Assembly (NCBI GenBank): GCA_021784715.1
Contig: JAJYHP010000045.1
Span: 1 to 37,487 of the forward strand
Direction: 5' to 3'
Length of the DNA stretch: 37,487 bases
From: a bacterium
GTDB lineage: Bacteria; Eremiobacterota; Eremiobacteria; Baltobacterales; Baltobacteraceae
Shown here: one piece after another, positions 8,654 to 16,264 of the stretch
Layout of the letters: each line of letters starts with the position of its first letter
How positions within the stretch are numbered: position 1 is the stretch's first letter
The notes under the pieces: generated by a model
Database searches by the model: none
The model's input: the letters and a program-made list of their open reading frames with translations, nothing else
What the model was told of the DNA's origin: nothing
Position numbers and translations under genes: made by a program

Positions 8654-8959
8654 TTATACCTCGACGATGAGTTCGTCGCCCTCGCGGCGGACGGGGAAGC
8701 TCGGCACCGGCATCACCGCCGGGAGCGTCAGCGCCTCGCCGGTGGTGACGTCGAAGGTCGCGCCGTGGCGTGGACAGACGATGCAACGCCCCTCAAGCGT
8801 CCCCGCGTCGAGCGGGGCGCCGTCGTGGGTGCAGTAATCTTCGATTGCATAGAACTCACCGCCGACGTTACAGAGTAAGACGTCGACGCCGTCGAGATGG
8901 TAGGGGCGCGTGGTGCCCGGGGGGATCGAAGCGAAATCCGCGATGCGTTGGCCGGCCAT
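8654..8959 (-). CDS. Rieske-type [2Fe-2S] ferredoxin of a suf operon
   Basis: A 101-residue soluble single-domain Rieske protein. Cluster ligands are visible as C43-T-H45 and C62-P-R-H65-G. There is no membrane anchor, so it resembles the ferredoxin component of aromatic ring dioxygenases and the small Rieske proteins found in suf operons of Actinobacteria and relatives. Its ATG overlaps the last base of the sufB stop (TAATG), so it is co-translated with sufB and may supply electrons for Fe-S assembly; that role is inferred. The operon ends here, without sufC or sufD following. Confidence 0.85.
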   Translation of the reverse strand: MAGQRIADFASIPPGTTRPYHLDGVDVLLCNVGGEFYAIEDYCTHDGAPLDAGTLEGRCIVCPRHGATFDVTTGEALTLPAVMPVPSFPVRREGDELIVEV

Positions 8960-10386
8960 TACCCGACCGCACCCTCCATCTCCATTTTCACCAGGCGGTT
9001 CAGCTCGACGGCATACTCCATCGGGAGCTCCTTGATAAAGAAATCAAAGAAGCCGTTGACGATCATCGCCGTTGCGTCGGCTTCGGCGAGCCCGCGGCTC
9101 ATCGCGTAGAAGAGCTGGTCTTCGCCGATTTTACTGACGCTGGCTTCATGTTCGACCGTCGCAAACTGCTCGTCGATCTTCATCGTCGGTTTCGTATCGC
9201 TGCTGGAGATATCGTCCATCAACAGCGCATCGCACTTCACGCGCGTTTTGGAGTGATGCGCGTTCGGCAGCACTTCGACGAGCCCGCGGTAGGTCGTCTT
9301 ACCGCCGTGGGCGGTCACCGATTTATTCGTGACGACCGAGGTGGTGTGCGGAGCGCCGTGGATGATTTTCGAGCCGGCATCCTGGTGCTGTCCTTCGCCG
9401 GCGAACGCCATCGAAAGAATCTCGCCGCGAGCGCCTTCGCCCATCAGGTAGATCGCCGGATACTTCATCGTTAGGCGGGAACCGATATTGCCGTCGACCC
9501 ATTCGACGGTCGCGTTCTTGCGTGCGATCGCGCGTTTGGTGACGAGATTGAAGATATTGCGATACCAATTCTGAATCGTCGTGTAACGGATCGAGGCGCC
9601 GTCGAGGGCGATCAATTCGACGACCGCGGAATGCAGCGAGCTGGTCGAGAATTTCGGTGCGGTGCAGCCCTCGATATAGTGGATCTTCGAGCCCTCGTCG
9701 GCGATAATCAGCGTGCGCTCGAACTGCCCCATGTTCTCGGTATTGATACGGAAGTAGGCTTGCAGCGGCATCGCCACGCTGACGCCTTTGGGAACGTAGA
9801 CGAACGAGCCGCCCGACCAAACCGCAGAGTTGAGCGCGGCGAATTTATTGTCGTTGACCGGAATGACCGTGGAGAGATATTTCTGCACGATCTCGGGATA
9901 CTGCTTGACCGCCGTGTCCATGTCGCAAAACAGGACGCCGTCGCGTTCGAGCTCGGCCTTGACCGAGTGATAGACGACCTCGGATTCATACTGCGCGCTG
10001 ACGCCGGAGAGAAACTTCCGCTCGGCCTCGGGAATGCCGAGGCGGTCGAAGGTGCGTTTGATATCGTCGGGGACGTCCTCCCACGATTGCTCGGCGCGGT
10101 CGGTCGAGCGAACGAAATAATGAATGTTGGCGAAATCGATCTCCGAGAGCAACGCGGTATCGCCCCACGTCGGCATCGGCTTGCTTTCGAAGACCTCGAA
10201 GGCACGCAAGCGGAACTCACGCATCCACGCCGGTTCGTCTTTCATCGCGCTGATGCGCTCGACCATCTCGCGGGTGAGCCCCTTGCCCGATTTAAAGACG
10301 TAATTTTCTTCGGAGTCGTGAAAGCCGTGCCGGTACTCCTCAAGGAGCCCCTGAGGGGAGTTCTCGGGCTTCAGTTCGGTCGCCAT
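8959..10386 (-). CDS. sufB: Fe-S cluster assembly scaffold SufB
   Basis: A 475-residue SufB from the chosen ATG. Family landmarks include NYVFKSGKGLTREMVE near the N-terminus, FVYVPKGV and FERTLIIADEGS in the beta-helix core, the Cys of EGCTAPKFS, and the Cys of RVKCDALLMDD, which corresponds to the cluster/persulfide-handling Cys of characterised SufB. SufB works with SufC and SufD to build Fe-S clusters in the cytoplasm; neither partner is in the window. The frame is open to 10497, but alignment with family N-termini favours MATELKPEN at 10386, and a promoter -10 element ends 6 bases before it. An alternative ATG at 10443 has a GGGGGAG site. Confidence 0.93.
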   Translation of the reverse strand: MATELKPENSPQGLLEEYRHGFHDSEENYVFKSGKGLTREMVERISAMKDEPAWMREFRLRAFEVFESKPMPTWGDTALLSEIDFANIHYFVRSTDRAEQSWEDVPDDIKRTFDRLGIPEAERKFLSGVSAQYESEVVYHSVKAELERDGVLFCDMDTAVKQYPEIVQKYLSTVIPVNDNKFAALNSAVWSGGSFVYVPKGVSVAMPLQAYFRINTENMGQFERTLIIADEGSKIHYIEGCTAPKFSTSSLHSAVVELIALDGASIRYTTIQNWYRNIFNLVTKRAIARKNATVEWVDGNIGSRLTMKYPAIYLMGEGARGEILSMAFAGEGQHQDAGSKIIHGAPHTTSVVTNKSVTAHGGKTTYRGLVEVLPNAHHSKTRVKCDALLMDDISSSDTKPTMKIDEQFATVEHEASVSKIGEDQLFYAMSRGLAEADATAMIVNGFFDFFIKELPMEYAVELNRLVKMEMEGAVG

Positions 10387-10392
10387 GCCTCC

Positions 10393-10421
10393 ACGATAGA
10401 GTCGCGCCCCCGGTAAGTCAA
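10393..10421 (-). promoter_or_regulatory. Candidate leaderless sufB promoter
   Basis: On the minus strand TTGACT (10421-10416) and TATCGT (10398-10393) are 17 bases apart. The -10 element ends 6 bases before the sufB ATG, matching the TANNNT-N6-ATG layout of leaderless genes in Deinococcus and Actinobacteria. GGAGG lies within those 6 bases, too close to act normally as a ribosome site. The -10 match is partial. Confidence 0.45.
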
Positions 10422-10426
10422 GATAG

Positions 10427-10442
10427 TGAAGTCTGAACTTCA
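10427..10442. promoter_or_regulatory. Palindrome just upstream of the sufB promoter, possible operator
   Basis: TGAAGT and ACTTCA form a perfect 6-base inverted repeat around CTGA, 5 bases upstream of the candidate sufB -35. Its symmetry and place suit a dimeric regulator such as an Fe-S-sensing Rrf2- or SufR-type protein. No regulator gene is in the window and the sequence is not a known SufR site. Confidence 0.4.
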
Positions 10443-10468
10443 TAATCTCCCCCAAAGCTTGCTCCCTC

Positions 10469-10497
10469 TTTACAGTGGGGGCTGCAGGGGGTATCAT
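10469..10497 (+). promoter_or_regulatory. speD promoter
   Basis: TTTACA (10469-10474) and TATCAT (10492-10497) are exactly 17 bases apart and each matches consensus at 5 of 6 positions. Transcription would start near 10504, about 200 bases before the speD start codon, producing a long untranslated leader. Confidence 0.6.
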
Positions 10498-10502
10498 GCT
10501 GG

Positions 10503-10618
10503 CCGACCCATCGGAGCCGACGGGTCACGGTTGAGGGTGGGCGCGCCCTAACGCGCCATCGCGACGAGACGCCCGTGCACCGCATAACAGCGCCGGCAAG
10601 AGCTCGTCGAAAGGTCGG
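10503..10618 (+). ncRNA. Candidate structured 5' leader (cis-regulatory RNA) of speD
   Basis: CCGACC (10503-10508) can pair with GGTCGG (10613-10618), closing a multi-branch structure. Inside are three hairpins: TCGG/CCGA (10511-10520), GGCGCG/CGCGCC around CCCTAA (10540-10557) and CGACGAG/CTCGTCG (10562-10568 with 10603-10609). The first strand of the closing helix can instead extend the first hairpin, since GACCC (10505-10509) also pairs with GGGTC (10522-10526), so two exclusive folds are possible. I do not recognise a known riboswitch core. The rest of the leader to 10702 holds the AGGAG ribosome site at 10687-10691. Confidence 0.4.
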
Positions 10619-10702
10619 GGACGTGACTGCATTCTACAGACGCCAGCCGACGAAGTCCGGAGGTGGGATTCCCCCAGAGAAATCGTAGGAGACGCGTAGA
10701 AA

Positions 10703-11116
10703 TTGAAGGCACTTGGGACGCACATCGTGTGCGAACTGTCTGGGTGTGATTTCGGTATATTAACCGACGTCGACGCCGTCCGCGAGATGATGATCGGTGC
10801 GGCGAACGCTTCACGAGCGACCGTCATGGAGGTCGCCTTTCATAGATTTCAGCCTCAGGGCGTCTCGGGAGTCGTCGTGCTCGCCGAGTCACACATTTCG
10901 ATTCACACGTGGCCCGAACTCGGTTACGCCGCGATGGATTTTTACACGTGCGGCGACCATACCGATCCCTGGCTCGCCTGCGAGCACGCGGCCCGGGTTC
11001 TCGGTGCCGGTTCGATGCTGACGACCGAGGTCAAGCGGGGTATCCTTCAATCCGGCGATGCGCAGTTCACGCATGTCGTCACCCGCGACCACGAGGCCGT
11101 CTCTCTCTCGGCGTAG
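10703..11116 (+). CDS. speD: S-adenosylmethionine decarboxylase proenzyme (prokaryotic class)
   Basis: A 137-residue short-form AdoMet decarboxylase. It cleaves itself before Ser63 in LAESHISIHTWPE to make the pyruvoyl cofactor; E62-S63, His68 and Cys83 (YTCGDHTDPW) sit at the positions known from the Thermotoga enzyme. It supplies decarboxylated AdoMet as aminopropyl donor to spermidine synthase, encoded next. Translation starts at TTG 10703, giving the family-typical MKALGTH, behind AGGAG at 10687-10691 (11-base spacing). The start is unusual but no ATG fits. Confidence 0.95.
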   Translation: MKALGTHIVCELSGCDFGILTDVDAVREMMIGAANASRATVMEVAFHRFQPQGVSGVVVLAESHISIHTWPELGYAAMDFYTCGDHTDPWLACEHAARVLGAGSMLTTEVKRGILQSGDAQFTHVVTRDHEAVSLSA

Positions 11117-11158
11117 GCCGGTCCGCGAGCCGAGCTCGCGCACGATCTCACGCATCGG

Positions 11159-11184
11159 CCCCCGCCACACGGCGGGGGTCTTTG
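11159..11184 (+). terminator. Rho-independent-type terminator or attenuator between speD and speE
   Basis: CCCCCGCC (11159-11166) and GGCGGGGG (11171-11178) pair perfectly around ACAC, followed by TCTTT. The T tract is short, so termination may be partial and would lower speE and downstream expression relative to speD. Confidence 0.65.
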
Positions 11185-11229
11185 CGTTCCTCCGAGGGGT
11201 GACAGCGCGCGGAGCGAACCCGCGCCGCT

Positions 11230-12120
11230 ATGCCCAAGACCGATCGTTGGAACTGGTACGTCGAGGAGTTTGCTCCGACCGAACAACACCAGCACGCCGT
11301 TTCAAAACTGTTCTATTCCGGCGAGTCGCCGTTTCAGCAGATCGCCGTGCTCGAGACGCCGGTCTTCGGCAAGATGTTGGTACTCGACGGCGACACGCAG
11401 AGTTCGCAGGGCGACGAAAAGATCTATCACGAGGCGTTGGTGCACCCGGCGCTCGTCGCCGCGAGCGATCGCCGCGAGGTGCTCATTCTCGGCGGCGGTG
11501 AAGGCGCGACGTTACGCGAGGTGCTGCGTTGTCCCGATGTCGAGCGCGTAACGATGGTCGATATCGACGGCCTCGTCGTCGAGCTCTCGAAGAAGTATCT
11601 GCCGGAATGGGCGGACGGGGCCTTCGAAAATCCTCGCTCCCGCGTCATCGTCGGCGACGCGCTCGCCTTCATGCGCGAGAGCAGCGAACGTTTCGGCGTC
11701 ATCATCTCCGATCTCACCGAACCGCTGGAAGATAGCCCGAGTAATGTCCTCTTCAACGAGCAGGTCTTTGCGCTGATCAAAGCGCGATTGCTCGACGGCG
11801 GCATCTATGTGTTGCAGGCGAGCACGAGCGCATTTCATAATGCGTCGCTGCATGCAAAGATGGCGCGAACGTTGCGCCGCCACTATCGCAACGTTACGAG
11901 TTTCTCCCATCACGTGCCGGCGTTCGATACCGAATGGGCGTTCCTCGCGTGCAGCGATCGCGTCGATCTCGCCGCTCTCGATGCCGAGAGCATCGCTGCG
12001 TACTGCGCGAAACTCCGCGGCGAGAGTTTCTTCTACGACGAACAAACGCATCGTCGCTTGTTCTCGCTTCCACTCTATCTGCGGCGGATGCTCGCCGCGC
12101 AAGGAGATACATTTTTATGA
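11230..12120 (+). CDS. speE: Spermidine synthase (polyamine aminopropyltransferase)
   Basis: A 296-residue enzyme transferring the aminopropyl group of decarboxylated AdoMet to putrescine. The nucleotide-binding motif ILGGGEGATLREVLR lies at about 86-100, preceded by LDGDTQSSQGDEKIYHE (52-68), which carries the residues that hold the polyamine. VDIDGLVVELSKKY and the catalytic Asp region SDLTEPLEDSP follow. The length is normal for the bacterial family. It is separated from speD by a terminator hairpin and overlaps the next gene by 4 bases (ATGA), so it may be the head of the run through gcvPB. Confidence 0.95.
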   Translation: MPKTDRWNWYVEEFAPTEQHQHAVSKLFYSGESPFQQIAVLETPVFGKMLVLDGDTQSSQGDEKIYHEALVHPALVAASDRREVLILGGGEGATLREVLRCPDVERVTMVDIDGLVVELSKKYLPEWADGAFENPRSRVIVGDALAFMRESSERFGVIISDLTEPLEDSPSNVLFNEQVFALIKARLLDGGIYVLQASTSAFHNASLHAKMARTLRRHYRNVTSFSHHVPAFDTEWAFLACSDRVDLAALDAESIAAYCAKLRGESFFYDEQTHRRLFSLPLYLRRMLAAQGDTFL

Positions 12121-12944
12121 GTCGGCTTCGTTATGAGGGCAAAGTCGCGGTCGTTACCGGGGGCGGCAGCGGCCTCGGTCGCGATATGGCCGAGTCGTTT
12201 GCGCGCGAGGGCGCGCACGTCTGCGTCATCGGACGCCGCCAAGAAAAACTCGACGAGGTGGTGCGGGGGATCGAGGCGGCCGGCGGCCGCGCCTTCGGGC
12301 TCTCCGCCGACGTGCGCGATGTCGCGCGTATCGAAGCGGTGATGAAGGAGATCGGCGAGCGCGCGGGGCGGATCGACGTGCTGGTCAATAATGCCGCGGG
12401 CAATTTCATCGCGCCCGCCGAGCAGCTCTCGCCGAACGGTTTCAAATCGGTCGTCGATATCGTCCTCCTCGGAACGTTCAACTGCACGCGCCTTGCCTTC
12501 GACATGCTCAAAGAATCGAAAGGTGCGATTCTCAACATCATCGCAGCGTATGCATGGAGCGGCGAACCCGGCGCGATTCATTCCGCCTCGGCGAAGGCCG
12601 GCGTCCTCGCAATGACGCGAACCCTCGCTTCGGAGTGGGGGCGCTACGGCATCCGCGCAAACTGCATCGCACCGGGGCCGATTCACACCGAGGGTACCGA
12701 TAAGAACCTGTGGAGCGTCGCCGACATCGAAGAGCGAGCCCGCAAGGCGGTGCCGCTCGGGCGACTCGGAGAGCCTGCCGACATCTCGCGCGCCGCGCTC
12801 TGGCTCTGCGGCGATGAAGCGCAGTGGATCAGCGGCGCCACGCTCGCCGTCGACGGTGCGCAGTGGCTCCACGGCGGCGCGTTCAACTTCCGCGGCGCGT
12901 ACGAAGAGGCGATGGCGGCATTGGGTGGGGCACAAAAGCCATAG
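12117..12944 (+). CDS. Short-chain dehydrogenase, 2,4-dienoyl-CoA reductase-like
   Basis: A 275-residue Rossmann oxidoreductase with TGGGSGLG (14-21) for NAD(P) and NNAAGNFIAPAEQLS (about 90-104). The usual catalytic Tyr-x3-Lys is missing its Tyr: the stretch reads AIHSASAKAGVLAMTRTLA. Loss of Tyr with SAKA kept and APGPI...TEG afterwards is the pattern of peroxisomal-type 2,4-dienoyl-CoA reductases, which reduce dienoyl-CoA in unsaturated fatty acid oxidation with a different acid. The ATG at 12117 overlaps the speE stop. A thioesterase follows, so an acyl-CoA substrate is plausible. Exact substrate unknown. Confidence 0.82.
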   Translation: MSRLRYEGKVAVVTGGGSGLGRDMAESFAREGAHVCVIGRRQEKLDEVVRGIEAAGGRAFGLSADVRDVARIEAVMKEIGERAGRIDVLVNNAAGNFIAPAEQLSPNGFKSVVDIVLLGTFNCTRLAFDMLKESKGAILNIIAAYAWSGEPGAIHSASAKAGVLAMTRTLASEWGRYGIRANCIAPGPIHTEGTDKNLWSVADIEERARKAVPLGRLGEPADISRAALWLCGDEAQWISGATLAVDGAQWLHGGAFNFRGAYEEAMAALGGAQKP

Positions 12945-12976
12945 CGGAGGAGCCGCGCCCGGAGTACACTGCGCCC

Positions 12977-13411
12977 GTGTCTAGCGAGTCGTCGCGCTAC
13001 CACTCCCACACGTGGGAGAAGGAAAAGTCGCGCTTCGTGGCCGTTCTCGATCTCAAGCTCGACTCCGTCGAACGTGGGCGAGCGGTGTTGCGCATGCCGT
13101 TCCGGGAAGAGGTTACCAACGGCACCGGTGCGGTACACGGCGGCGCGATCGTCTCGCTCTGCGACACCGCATTTTACGTGGCGCTCGCCTCGATCTACGG
13201 GCGCGAACAGAATACGACGACCGTATCGCTGCAATGCAACTTCCTCGCCCCCGCACTCGCGCCGCACGATCTCATCGCCGAGGCGAGCGTGATTCGTGCC
13301 GGGCGGCGTATCTGTTACGGTGAAGTTTTCGTGCGGAGCGGCGAGTCCGTCGTCGCACACGCCACGCTGAATTTCCTCAACACCGACCCCAAGGAGAAAC
13401 AAAAGGCATGA
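12977..13411 (+). CDS. PaaI-family hotdog-fold acyl-CoA thioesterase
   Basis: A 144-residue single hotdog domain. The signature NGTGAVHGGAIVSLCDTAFYVA (about 50-71) holds the HGG turn and the acidic residue that, in PaaI enzymes, activates water to hydrolyse aryl- or acyl-CoA. TTTVSLQCNFLAPA and GEVFVRSGESVVAHATLNF form later strands. The GTG at 12977 is chosen because the frame continues upstream only through the SDR gene; no strong ribosome site is present (GGAG at 12961 is 12-16 bases away). It overlaps gcvT by 4 bases. With the preceding SDR it suggests acyl-CoA clearing, an inference. Confidence 0.82.
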   Translation: MSSESSRYHSHTWEKEKSRFVAVLDLKLDSVERGRAVLRMPFREEVTNGTGAVHGGAIVSLCDTAFYVALASIYGREQNTTTVSLQCNFLAPALAPHDLIAEASVIRAGRRICYGEVFVRSGESVVAHATLNFLNTDPKEKQKA

Positions 13412-14523
13412 CCTCGGAACGGCGAACCGCGCTCTACGACGAGCATCTCGCTCTGCACGCACGCATGGTTCCCTTCGGCGGTTTCAGTATGCCGGTGCAG
13501 TATGCCGGAATCCTCAAGGAGCACGACGCGGTTCGGCATCGCGCCGGTCTCTTCGATCTCTCGCATATGGGGCAATTCATTCTTGAGGGAGACGACGTCG
13601 CGGCCTGGGCCGACCGCTTGAGCATCAACGAAGTCGGGACGATGAAGCCGTTCCAAGCGCGATACAATATTTTTTGCAATGCCGGCGGCGGCGCTCACGA
13701 CGACGTCATTTTCTACCGTCTTCCGGATCGCTGGCTGCTCGTCGTGAATGCGAGCAACGCCGATAAGATGTGGGCGCATCTCAACGCGCATCGGAGCGGC
13801 GACGTACGCTTGCGCAGCCTTCACGGTGAGGCGGCGTTGATCGCCATCCAAGGTCCGTCGGCGGTCGCGATGCTGCAGAAGCACGTCGATATCGATCTCT
13901 CGGCGATAAAATATTACTTCTGCGCCGAAGCGAAGGTGGACGGCGTACCGGTGACGCTTGCGCGCACGGGCTATACCGGCGAGGATGGCTTCGAACTCTT
14001 TCTGCCGGGCGAAAAAGCGCCCGCGATTTGGCGCGCGTTGCTCGCCGCACACGCGGGTGAAGGCCTGGTTCCGTGCGGTCTCGGAGCTCGCGACGTGCTG
14101 CGACTCGAGGCCGGCATGCCGCTCTACGGGCACGAAATGACCGAGGAGATCACCCCGGTCCAAGCCGGTCTAACCTGGGCGCTGAAGCTTGCGAAGCCCG
14201 AGTTTATCGGCAAAGATGCGCTCGCGAAGCAGCTCGAAGGCGACGCCTACTCCCGCATCGTCGGCCTCAAGATGGCCGGGCGCGTGGGCGCGCGCGAGGG
14301 CTATCCGGTCTTTGCCGGGAGCGCTCGCGTCGGAGAGATTCGTAGCGGGTCGATTGCCCCTGCGGTCGGGAATGCCAACATCGCGACCGCGTTGGTCGAA
14401 AAAAACGCTGCAACCATCGGCACGAATCTCCAGGTCGAAGTGCGCGGCGAGCGCCACGACGCCCTGGTGGTTGCGATGCCGTTCTATAAACGCCAAAAAG
14501 CCGAACGAAAGGGAGACCGGTGA
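13408..14523 (+). CDS. gcvT: Glycine cleavage system aminomethyltransferase (T protein)
   Basis: A 371-residue T protein that releases ammonia from the aminomethyl-lipoyl arm of GcvH and gives methylene-tetrahydrofolate. Family marks are the N-terminal MVPFGGFSMPVQY, HRAGLFDLSHMGQF, NASNADK with the conserved Asp near the folate site, RTGYTGEDGFELF, and GLGARDVLRLEAGMPLYGHE. The length is standard. It starts at an ATGA overlap with the thioesterase and ends at a GTGA overlap with gcvH. No glycine riboswitch space exists directly upstream, so expression depends on read-through from speE or an internal promoter. Confidence 0.96.
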   Translation: MTSERRTALYDEHLALHARMVPFGGFSMPVQYAGILKEHDAVRHRAGLFDLSHMGQFILEGDDVAAWADRLSINEVGTMKPFQARYNIFCNAGGGAHDDVIFYRLPDRWLLVVNASNADKMWAHLNAHRSGDVRLRSLHGEAALIAIQGPSAVAMLQKHVDIDLSAIKYYFCAEAKVDGVPVTLARTGYTGEDGFELFLPGEKAPAIWRALLAAHAGEGLVPCGLGARDVLRLEAGMPLYGHEMTEEITPVQAGLTWALKLAKPEFIGKDALAKQLEGDAYSRIVGLKMAGRVGAREGYPVFAGSARVGEIRSGSIAPAVGNANIATALVEKNAATIGTNLQVEVRGERHDALVVAMPFYKRQKAERKGDR

Positions 14524-14900
14524 ATATTCCAAGCGACCTGCTTTACAGCAAAGAGCACGAATGGGCAAAAGTGGATGGTGAGATAGCGACGATCGGTATA
14601 ACCGATTTCGCACAGGGTTCGCTCGGCGATATCACCTTCGTCGAATTGCCGAAAGTCGGTACCAAGGTCGAACAATTTGCCAACGTCGGGGTCATCGAAT
14701 CGGTGAAGACCGTCTCCGATCTCTACACGCCGCTGGGCGGAGAGATCGTCGAAGTGAACTCGGGGATCGACGCCGATCCCGCCGCACTCAATAGCGATCC
14801 CTACGGTTCGGGTTGGCTCATAAAAATCAAACTGAGCGACGCGGCACAGACCCAGCAGCTACTCGACGCCGCCGCCTACGCCGATATCGCGCACGACTGA
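14520..14900 (+). CDS. gcvH: Glycine cleavage system lipoyl-carrier H protein
   Basis: A 126-residue lipoyl carrier. The lipoylated lysine is Lys63 in GVIESVKTVSDLYTP, and the surrounding half-motifs GDITFVELPKVG and SDPYGSGWLIKIKL are typical. It shuttles the aminomethyl group between the P protein and GcvT. It starts at GTG 14520, overlapping the gcvT stop, and ends in TGATG shared with gcvPA. No lipoate ligase or lpd (L protein) gene is in the window. Confidence 0.96.
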   Translation: MNIPSDLLYSKEHEWAKVDGEIATIGITDFAQGSLGDITFVELPKVGTKVEQFANVGVIESVKTVSDLYTPLGGEIVEVNSGIDADPAALNSDPYGSGWLIKIKLSDAAQTQQLLDAAAYADIAHD

Positions 14901-16264
14901 TGGGCGCCTATACCCCGCACACGCCGCACGAGATCTCGCAGATGCTCGAACGTATCGGCGTGGGTTCGCTTGAAGAATTGCTGGCCGTCTCGCCGGAGAT
15001 CGCTCCGAAGGCACCGCTCGAAGTCGTTCCCGCGCTCCCCGAGTATCAGATCGAACGGCGCATGAAGGCCCTGGCCGCGCGCAACCGTGCCGACGAATAC
15101 GCGTCGTTTCTCGGTGCGGGAGCCTACCGGCACTACGCGCCGCCGGCGATCGCGGCGCTCGCGATGCGCGGAGAGTTTCTCACCGCATACACGCCGTATC
15201 AGGCGGAGGTCTCGCAGGGATACCTACAGGCGATCTACGAGTGGCAGAGTTATATCTGCCTGCTCACCGGCATGGAGATTGCCAACGCGTCGGTCTACGA
15301 CGGTGCGACCGCACTCGCCGAAGGCTCGATCATGGCGATTAATGCGACGGGACGGACGCGCCTGTTGGTTTCACGTGCCGTCGATCCGCGCTATCGCGCG
15401 GTGCTGCACACCTACTGCGGCGGTCTCGATATCGAGATCGACGAAATCGCGGTCGGCGCTGACGGGCGCACCGACGGCGCCTCCGTTCGCGCGGCGATCG
15501 AGGCGAAAACCTATGCCGCGGTCGTGCTGCAGAGCCCGAATTTCTTCGGTGTCATCGACGAACTGGATCCGCAGATGCGCGCTTCGATCGAGTCGAGCGG
15601 CACCGTTCCCATCGCGGTCGTCTCCGAAGCGATATCGCTCGGAGCGTTGCGTTCGCCTGCAGAGTGGGGCGCGCAGATCGTCGTCGGTGAGGCACAGTCC
15701 TTCGGCGTCGCGCTCGCCTACGGCGGCCCGTACGTCGGCTTTATCGCCTCGACCGCCGAACACATGCGCCGTATTCCCGGCCGTTTGGTCGGTCGCAGCC
15801 TCGACAATCGCGGACAATCGGCGTTCACGCTGACGCTGCAGGCGCGCGAACAACATATTCGGCGCGAAAAAGCGACCTCGAATATCTGTACGAATCAGGC
15901 GCACTGCGCCTTGATCGCGACGATCTATCTTGCGTTGATGGGGGCGAGCGGCTTGCGCGATGTCGCCGGGCTCAATCTCGAACGCTCGCGCGAGTTGGCG
16001 ACCGCCGTCAGCGGCGTTCCCGGCGTGAGCCTGCGCTTCGACGCGCCGTTCTTTAACGAGATCGTCGTGCGGGTTGGGAATGGAGCCGAAGTTCTGGCCG
16101 CGTTGCAGAAGCGCGGCGTCCTCGGCGGTGTCGACCTCGGGCGTTTCTATCCCGAGTACGCCGACTCGATTCTTATGACCGCAACCGAACTCACTTCCAC
16201 CGGCGATATCGCCAAACTTACCGCCGCTCTTCGCGAGGTCGTTCATGTCGCAGCCCTCCGCTAA
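14900..16264 (+). CDS. gcvPA: Glycine decarboxylase subunit 1 (P protein, N-terminal half)
   Basis: A 454-residue alpha subunit of the split P protein. Landmarks are YTPHTPHEISQMLERIGV at the N-terminus, FLGAGAYRHYAPP, AYTPYQAEVSQGYLQAIYE, the region YDGATALAEGSIMA and the C-terminal NICTNQAHCALIATIYLALMG. It pairs with GcvPB to form the PLP enzyme that decarboxylates glycine. The ATG at 14900 overlaps the last base of the gcvH stop; the frame is open upstream to 14813 within gcvH but family N-termini support 14900. It overlaps gcvPB by 20 bases. Confidence 0.95.
   Translation: MGAYTPHTPHEISQMLERIGVGSLEELLAVSPEIAPKAPLEVVPALPEYQIERRMKALAARNRADEYASFLGAGAYRHYAPPAIAALAMRGEFLTAYTPYQAEVSQGYLQAIYEWQSYICLLTGMEIANASVYDGATALAEGSIMAINATGRTRLLVSRAVDPRYRAVLHTYCGGLDIEIDEIAVGADGRTDGASVRAAIEAKTYAAVVLQSPNFFGVIDELDPQMRASIESSGTVPIAVVSEAISLGALRSPAEWGAQIVVGEAQSFGVALAYGGPYVGFIASTAEHMRRIPGRLVGRSLDNRGQSAFTLTLQAREQHIRREKATSNICTNQAHCALIATIYLALMGASGLRDVAGLNLERSRELATAVSGVPGVSLRFDAPFFNEIVVRVGNGAEVLAALQKRGVLGGVDLGRFYPEYADSILMTATELTSTGDIAKLTAALREVVHVAALR

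Noticed and set aside
10387..10497. Longer SufB start reaching 10497 or 10443
   Set aside because: The extra residues are not conserved in SufB and cover a promoter-like sequence, although the GGGGGAG before 10443 keeps that start possible.
12945..13407. Glycine riboswitch expected before gcvT
   Set aside because: The space is filled by the thioesterase gene, which overlaps gcvT; no paired glycine aptamer features are visible.
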